This document shows positions 39,720-43,842 of a DNA stretch of 43,842 nt, piece after piece. Origin of the DNA: Treponema sp. (GTDB lineage Bacteria > Spirochaetota > Spirochaetia > Treponematales > Treponemataceae); assembly GCA_024400915.1 (NCBI GenBank), contig JAKSLX010000022.1, positions 1-43,842 on the forward strand. Direction: 5' to 3'. Each line of letters opens with the position of its first letter. Position 1 is the first letter of the stretch. The translations under genes were made by a program, and so were the position numbers. Under the pieces are notes generated by a model, which was not told where the DNA came from, did not search any database, and saw only the letters and a list, made by a program, of their open reading frames with translations.

Positions 39720-39929
39720 TTAAGAAAATAGATTAATTACTTGTGTACACAAAGGTATAATTTTATTTTTCAAATCTTCCTTTGCTTCTTCTTCCGTTTC
39801 GCCAAAACCGAGAATCCCTGTGAAGAACCAAGGATCACCATCAACTTCTACGTTGGCTGATACTGACTGCCATTTTCCTTTACCATCGTCTTCAAACTTT
39901 ATTCCTGTCGTATAAATCGTATCTTCCAT
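39720..39929 (-). CDS. Small hypothetical protein, 69 aa
   Basis: I choose ATG 39929 (MEDTIYTTGIKFEDDG), with GGAG 5 bp upstream; an adjacent ATG at 39932 is too close to the site, and the frame beyond it to 39986 enters the repeat. The sequence suggests a small beta-sheet followed by a helix ('GETEEEAKEDLKNKIIPL'), a HicB-like pattern, but no HicA partner is nearby, so I make no functional call. It ends before a strong terminator. Confidence 0.65.
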   Translation of the reverse strand: MEDTIYTTGIKFEDDGKGKWQSVSANVEVDGDPWFFTGILGFGETEEEAKEDLKNKIIPLCTQVINLFS

Positions 39930-39970
39930 CATTACTCCTTTAAATGTATCTTTAACGGACTTTATATAAT

Positions 39971-39999
39971 TTGCAAAAAATATCACTTTCTGTTAAAAT
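39971..39999 (+). promoter_or_regulatory. Sigma70-type promoter for repeat-encoded sRNA (copy 2)
   Basis: Same TTGCAA - 17 bp - TAAAAT as in copy 1, within the repeat. Predicted start near 40006. Confidence 0.6.
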
Positions 40000-40005
40000 A
40001 ACATA

Positions 40006-40075
40006 GAATCTGAACTCGGACATATCCGAATAGTAGGATTCCCCCGGGTCGATAAATAAATCGACCCTGTTTTTT
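40006..40075 (+). ncRNA. Candidate ~70-nt small RNA (copy 2)
   Basis: Identical to the candidate at 63-132: two hairpins and an intrinsic terminator, no ORF. AACTCGGAC (40013-40021) is the segment that can pair with the leader RNA from 34877. If both copies are real, gene dosage is doubled. Confidence 0.5.
40046..40075 (+). terminator. Intrinsic terminator (plus strand, copy 2)
   Basis: Same 8-bp GGGTCGAT/ATCGACCC stem and TGTTTTTT tail as in copy 1. Confidence 0.8.
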
Positions 40076-40283
40076 AGTCTATCTCTCCACCTATCACCTT
40101 ATATTCGAATTCATCGTTTTTTGTCAGAACCATTTGAAAATAATCTTCTGTATCTCCATCTTTAAATTTAGTTGATTCTTCCACATCGGAAAGTTTTGAA
40201 TATAATTTCACAATTTCACTTCGTTTCAAAAAAACTCTAGCACAATCGTGATTTTTATCAAAAATAACTCTCATTTTTTCCAC
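40074..40283 (-). CDS. Small hypothetical protein downstream of tail fibre (copy 2)
   Basis: Identical to the 69-residue protein encoded at 131-340, with the same GAGGTGG site. It follows the 187-residue fibre protein by about 45 bp. Conserved as part of the repeated tip cassette. Function unknown; a fibre-tip accessory is possible. Confidence 0.7.
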   Translation of the reverse strand: MEKMRVIFDKNHDCARVFLKRSEIVKLYSKLSDVEESTKFKDGDTEDYFQMVLTKNDEFEYKVIGGEID

Positions 40284-40328
40284 CTCTTTAACGAATTAGT
40301 GCTAAATATAATTACAGTTCGTAATTAA

Positions 40329-40892
40329 TTACGCATTATTTATTACCCATTGATGAGTATTCCAATCGACATAAAATTTAAATGCGTTACCATTAAATTT
40401 AATTGCAGTACCCATTCCAAACTCTGGAACTTCGGCTTTATATGAATATGAATAGAATTGTCCTATGTGTACACCATTCTGTTCAAACCTTATTGTATAG
40501 AGTGTATTTGGTAAGGCTTGCGAACTTACGGCTTTGATAGCATCTTCTAATGTGTCGTAATTGCCAGCCAAATATATTTCTTTTGTGTAATTCGCTAAAG
40601 CATTATTTACGTCTTCGGAATTCATTAAGTCCATTCCTGTTTTGAGGTCGCTAGGAGTAATGCCAGCAACATTTCCGTTCTCGTCAGACATCAGAATTTT
40701 TCCACTGACCAACGTTGACGCAGCAGACATTACCTTCTTAAAGAAACTTTTAATACCGTGAAAGAAACTGAAAGTACCGTAAAGACTGTCTCCATCCTGT
40801 GCACCAATGTCAAAATCTTCTGTAATATCAACCTTGTCAAAGTTTCTTGCAGGTCTTTCTTCTTTAAGTTCTTTGAAATTTACGTATGCCAT
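40329..40892 (-). CDS. Short tail fibre protein with shared tip domain, 187 aa
   Basis: The N-terminal ~95 residues (MAYVNFKELKEERPARNFDK ... 'SGKILMSDENGNVAGI') are unrelated to the 256-residue fibre and look like an attachment part with a fibre-type 'GKILMSDENGNV' repeat. Residues ~96-187 are identical to the end of the protein at 386-1156. AGGAG lies upstream, and the ATG overlaps the J-like stop by 1 bp (TAATG). It probably attaches to the J-like tail tip and displays the same receptor-binding domain. Confidence 0.75.
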   Translation of the reverse strand: MAYVNFKELKEERPARNFDKVDITEDFDIGAQDGDSLYGTFSFFHGIKSFFKKVMSAASTLVSGKILMSDENGNVAGITPSDLKTGMDLMNSEDVNNALANYTKEIYLAGNYDTLEDAIKAVSSQALPNTLYTIRFEQNGVHIGQFYSYSYKAEVPEFGMGTAIKFNGNAFKFYVDWNTHQWVINNA

Positions 40893-43842
40893 TATAAGCT
40901 CCTAGTAGCATCTTGGAATCCTTCAAGGTATTCCCTATCTGCTTTACTTGTGTCTTCATCTAAGAATCCTGAGTACAGGATTTCACCACTTTCATCTTCA
41001 AATCCGGCTACATATCTCTGTATGTCTTCGAGTTTGCAAGTTACCAACACCTTATCCGAAACATCCTCTCCGGTTAATTCGAGAATTGATTCATCTACAA
41101 ATCTTCCAGGGCCGTAACCTAACGAAGCAACATTATCTACATACCATTGGATTTTCATTTCAGAAGGAACTGTATCAATCTGTGTGGCACCCTTAAAAAG
41201 AGTTGGTGTAAGAGTAACCGAGCCGTCACCATTCTTGATAACATTAGATCCATTTACAGAGAGAATGTAAGGAGTGTCTACAGTGATATCTGACAGTGCA
41301 TCACTCAATTCTTTACGTTGTGTGTTATTTGATTCGTTCACATACTCTGCCGGAACAAGTCCACTTACAGTAACAACAGAATCAGTGTCAGTTTGAATCA
41401 TTGAAGTGTTACTCTTGATTTTTGGAAGTGCCTTACCGTAGTTATAGAACTCAGGGTCATACTTTACGAGCTGGAGAGTGAATGTACCCTTGTCTTCAGG
41501 TGTCTTGCTCTTTACACGATAGAGTTCAGAAATCTTACCAATCTCACCAATGTTTACATTGTTACCCTGCTGAGGGTTGAAGTTGTAAGAAACTCCGTTA
41601 TCAAGTGTTCTTCCGACAAGAGAGATAGGTGCCTCAAACACAACTTTGTTTGTTACACCAATCTGCTGACAGTTTACTCTGTTTTCTCCGTCAGTAATTC
41701 CTTCTCCGTTATTAAAACGGATTGTTACAACCTTACTTTCTTCGTACTGTCCAGGCTGATGGATTTCAATACCGTAGATACTTCTTCCGTCTTTTGTTCT
41801 TCCGTCAAACTCATAAGTGTCTGTAAGAATAACACCGTAACATTTGGTTCCATCTTTGCTCAGAATCAAATCTGCGATACGGGCATTAGCAAGGCCAATG
41901 AGGAGAATGTCAGTTGATACGGCATAAACCTCACCGAAGTTGATATCATATCCTTCAATGCCAGCTTTCCAAGAGATTGCTTTCTTACCAAAAATACTGT
42001 TAGCCATAACGAAACGGCCAAGGCTGTAAATCTGATCAATGTTAGTTACAAAATCAACAGCACCCTGTTCGATTGCTTTCGTAGGATTTCTGTAGTCTTC
42101 ACCATCGTCCATGACAGGAAGACCAAAGTCCTGATAGTTATTGGCTTCATTCTTGAAATTAATCATCAGACCAGAAGGACTGAGATTGAAGTTGTATGTG
42201 ATTGTTGTTCCAAGTGCGTTTTCAGAGTTGAGTACACCACGAGGATATTCGACAGGATTATCCATTACGACAATAAGTTTTCCGTTATCGTCTCTTGTGT
42301 AGGCAGCACGGCCTGAAGAGGCAATCTTAGAAAGAACGTCTTCTACTTTAACTCCAGAGTAAAGATAAGCGTTACATCCAAATCTAAGTTCGAAATCAGT
42401 TCCATCATCATTAACTCTTCCGTCCTTTACGGCCTGTAACTGTTCGTACCATTCACCGAGAGAAAGTTCATTTATTTCACCAAAGTCTTTTGCATCAATA
42501 CCACACTGCTGGCCGATAACAGTAAGAGCAAAGGCATTGGCAGGAGTATTAAGAAGTCCTGATTCATCTTCGAGGAACTTAAGGGCATCGTCTGTGATAT
42601 ATACGTTCTTACCATTTGAACTGTAAGTTGGATTCACGTCTGATGAGTGCTCAGAGATAACGTGGTCAAATATTTCTGCATCAACAAGACTCTTCCAGTT
42701 ATTGCCACCTTTTGTTCTGATTGCATCAAGGCCAACCATACGTTTATATTCGTACTGTTCCTTTGCAGTCTTTTCACCGTCTACAAGGAGAGTTCTTTTC
42801 TTTTTGTCATTTGGTTCGCTGTAATATTTATATCCAGACTTAAGGTTCATTGGGAACCATTTAGCACCGTCCCAATATGGAGAGAATGCCTGTGCTACAA
42901 CAGAAAGTCTTGATAACTGTCCTTCAATATTTCCAACTGTATCAAGTTTACATCTGAGAGTAAGGAAACAGGCTTTCTTGTATTTACTGTCACTTACAGG
43001 TCTTGAATCCATCATAAGAGACAGAGGGAGTGCTTTTTCTTCTGCTTTGGTTGTTGGCTCTTCAACGCAGTACCATATTTCATGAGCGTTATGAAGTCTC
43101 TTGGCCACATCATTGCAGTCTTCTATGTTTGTACTACTATAAAGAACAATACCTTCCAAATCCTGTCTAATAAACAAGAATTGAGCTACGGCACTTTCAA
43201 AATCAGATTTACTGAGTAAGTGTTGGCCTTTTGATTCATTCCATGCACAAGGAGTTATGAGATAGTGTCTGCCGTTTGAAGAAACCGTATGAGAGTAAAC
43301 AGTTACGATTGTGTCATCATCAGTAAATTCTGACCAACCATTTTCTCTCATGTCTTCACCAGTGTAAGTTCTTCTTCCGAATACGTGTTTTACACCGGCA
43401 GCCTCAAGCGAGTGCATTTCGTTTTCAGCACGTCTTCTTATTTCATCATAGTCAATTTCTGGGTCGAAAGTTTCAGTAACGATATAGTTCCAAGTAACCT
43501 GATCCTGATATGTCCAAGGGCCGTAATCTTTTGTAGACTTGGTTTCGTCCATATAGTTTGGAGTAATACGGATTACACGAACTTCAACGGCACTGGTTGT
43601 ATTGTTTTTATTAAAAAGAAATTCTGCAGGGTCTTTACCGTGGTCTTCACACCATTTCTTGAGGTCGATTTCTGCGGTAGCACGGAACTCAGACATATTG
43701 ATTTCATCGTCTTTATTGGATTCTGAAATCTTTTTCTGAAGATTCTGAAGGTTGAATACTTTTGCACCAATCCAGTCATCGTTTGCATAACTAACTTCTG
43801 TTGGTGTTTCGTATGCCTTATGATAAACCCAGTTGTCTACCC
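40892..43842 (-). CDS. Lambda J-like tail-tip/host-specificity protein, partial (N-terminus beyond window)
   Basis: An ATG occurs at 43696, but the same frame is open for 48 more codons to the window edge ('WVYHKAYETPTEVSYANDDW' lies in that part), so the gene is truncated and at least 982 residues are visible. The middle matches the tip-J plan: 'LSLGEWYEQL', a domain ending 'IASSGRAAYTRDDNGKLIVV', then 'NLSPSGLMINFKNEANNY' and 'GKISELYRVKSKT'. The last ~150 residues look like an Ig-like or fibronectin-like domain ('SDALSDITVDTPYILSVNGS'). J proteins belong to long non-contractile (siphophage) tails and bind the receptor with attached fibres. Next to a podophage genome this is unexpected. Confidence 0.75.
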   Translation of the reverse strand, partial: VDNWVYHKAYETPTEVSYANDDWIGAKVFNLQNLQKKISESNKDDEINMSEFRATAEIDLKKWCEDHGKDPAEFLFNKNNTTSAVEVRVIRITPNYMDETKSTKDYGPWTYQDQVTWNYIVTETFDPEIDYDEIRRRAENEMHSLEAAGVKHVFGRRTYTGEDMRENGWSEFTDDDTIVTVYSHTVSSNGRHYLITPCAWNESKGQHLLSKSDFESAVAQFLFIRQDLEGIVLYSSTNIEDCNDVAKRLHNAHEIWYCVEEPTTKAEEKALPLSLMMDSRPVSDSKYKKACFLTLRCKLDTVGNIEGQLSRLSVVAQAFSPYWDGAKWFPMNLKSGYKYYSEPNDKKKRTLLVDGEKTAKEQYEYKRMVGLDAIRTKGGNNWKSLVDAEIFDHVISEHSSDVNPTYSSNGKNVYITDDALKFLEDESGLLNTPANAFALTVIGQQCGIDAKDFGEINELSLGEWYEQLQAVKDGRVNDDGTDFELRFGCNAYLYSGVKVEDVLSKIASSGRAAYTRDDNGKLIVVMDNPVEYPRGVLNSENALGTTITYNFNLSPSGLMINFKNEANNYQDFGLPVMDDGEDYRNPTKAIEQGAVDFVTNIDQIYSLGRFVMANSIFGKKAISWKAGIEGYDINFGEVYAVSTDILLIGLANARIADLILSKDGTKCYGVILTDTYEFDGRTKDGRSIYGIEIHQPGQYEESKVVTIRFNNGEGITDGENRVNCQQIGVTNKVVFEAPISLVGRTLDNGVSYNFNPQQGNNVNIGEIGKISELYRVKSKTPEDKGTFTLQLVKYDPEFYNYGKALPKIKSNTSMIQTDTDSVVTVSGLVPAEYVNESNNTQRKELSDALSDITVDTPYILSVNGSNVIKNGDGSVTLTPTLFKGATQIDTVPSEMKIQWYVDNVASLGYGPGRFVDESILELTGEDVSDKVLVTCKLEDIQRYVAGFEDESGEILYSGFLDEDTSKADREYLEGFQDATRSL

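Larger units (their letters stand above)
39944..40609. repeat. 666-bp direct repeat, copy 2
   Basis: Second copy of bases 1-666. To its left lies the phage gene at 39720-39929; to its right the fibre reading frame continues with a different N-terminal part. It starts 14 bp upstream of the ATG at 39929 in minus-strand terms, so that gene is outside the unit. Confidence 0.95.

Noticed and set aside
39720..39929. HicB antitoxin
   Set aside because: The sequence pattern is only loosely similar and no HicA toxin gene lies beside it.
131..43726. Plus-strand frames antisense to the structural and terminase genes (for example 5910-6443, 11935-12483, 29402-30016)
   Set aside because: They lie wholly within well-supported minus-strand genes, have no ribosome-binding sites and show low-complexity compositions expected of antisense frames.

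Overview
The window is almost entirely the genome of a tailed dsDNA phage with a short (podovirus) tail, read mainly on the minus strand. The virion genes are portal, a Bbp19-like protein, scaffold, major capsid, a Bbp16-like cement protein, two tail-tube proteins (T7 gp11/gp12 type), three internal or ejection proteins (gp14/gp15/gp16 positions, the last a 3328-residue polyvalent protein) and tail fibres. This set resembles the BPP-1/epsilon15-like podophages. An overlapping inner- and outer-membrane spanin pair shows that the host has an outer membrane. A spirochaete such as Treponema is a reasonable guess, but the sequence does not prove it.

Layout, right to left in the direction of minus-strand transcription. 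A partial lambda-J-like tail-tip protein and a short fibre (43842-40329) precede the second copy of a 666-bp direct repeat (39944-40609). Next come a small protein, a membrane-bound LuxR-type regulator that looks leaderless, two small conserved phage proteins, a sigma-region-4-like HTH protein and a lysis cassette (membrane coiled-coil protein, CHAP endolysin, Rz/Rz1-like spanins; 37574-36317). An ISNCY-type DDE transposase lies on the plus strand (34996-36249). A strong consensus promoter at 34884-34912 then opens a structured, terminator-punctuated leader. After the leader come a DUF4406 protein, two tandem winged-helix-like paralogues, a replication-like protein, small terminase, a possible DUF669 protein, large terminase, a PcfK/FmdB/PcfJ group, small proteins and a holin-like protein. 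The structural genes follow, down to the fibre at 386-1156.

A one-gene island on the plus strand (promoter 1904-1932, secreted protein 1949-2419, terminator at 2426) interrupts the fibre region and is a textbook moron. No tyrosine or serine integrase, phage DNA polymerase, phage RNA polymerase, tRNA, CRISPR array or reverse transcriptase was seen.

The 666-bp repeat begins at base 1 and recurs at 39944. Closing the circle there would give a genome of about 39.9 kb. The 3.2 kb beyond the second copy carries a siphophage-type J protein, so the right end may be a chimeric join with, or a real neighbour from, a different phage that shares the same fibre tip.

The most unusual feature is regulatory. 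Intrinsic terminators repeatedly sit directly upstream of ribosome-binding sites along the long minus-strand operon. The operon's apparent main promoter makes a 5' RNA with several hairpins, one terminator, a kissing-loop pair and a second terminator. This suggests RNA-based antitermination or attenuation. A second small RNA, encoded in the repeat, has a 9-nt perfect match to the complement of the first leader stem.
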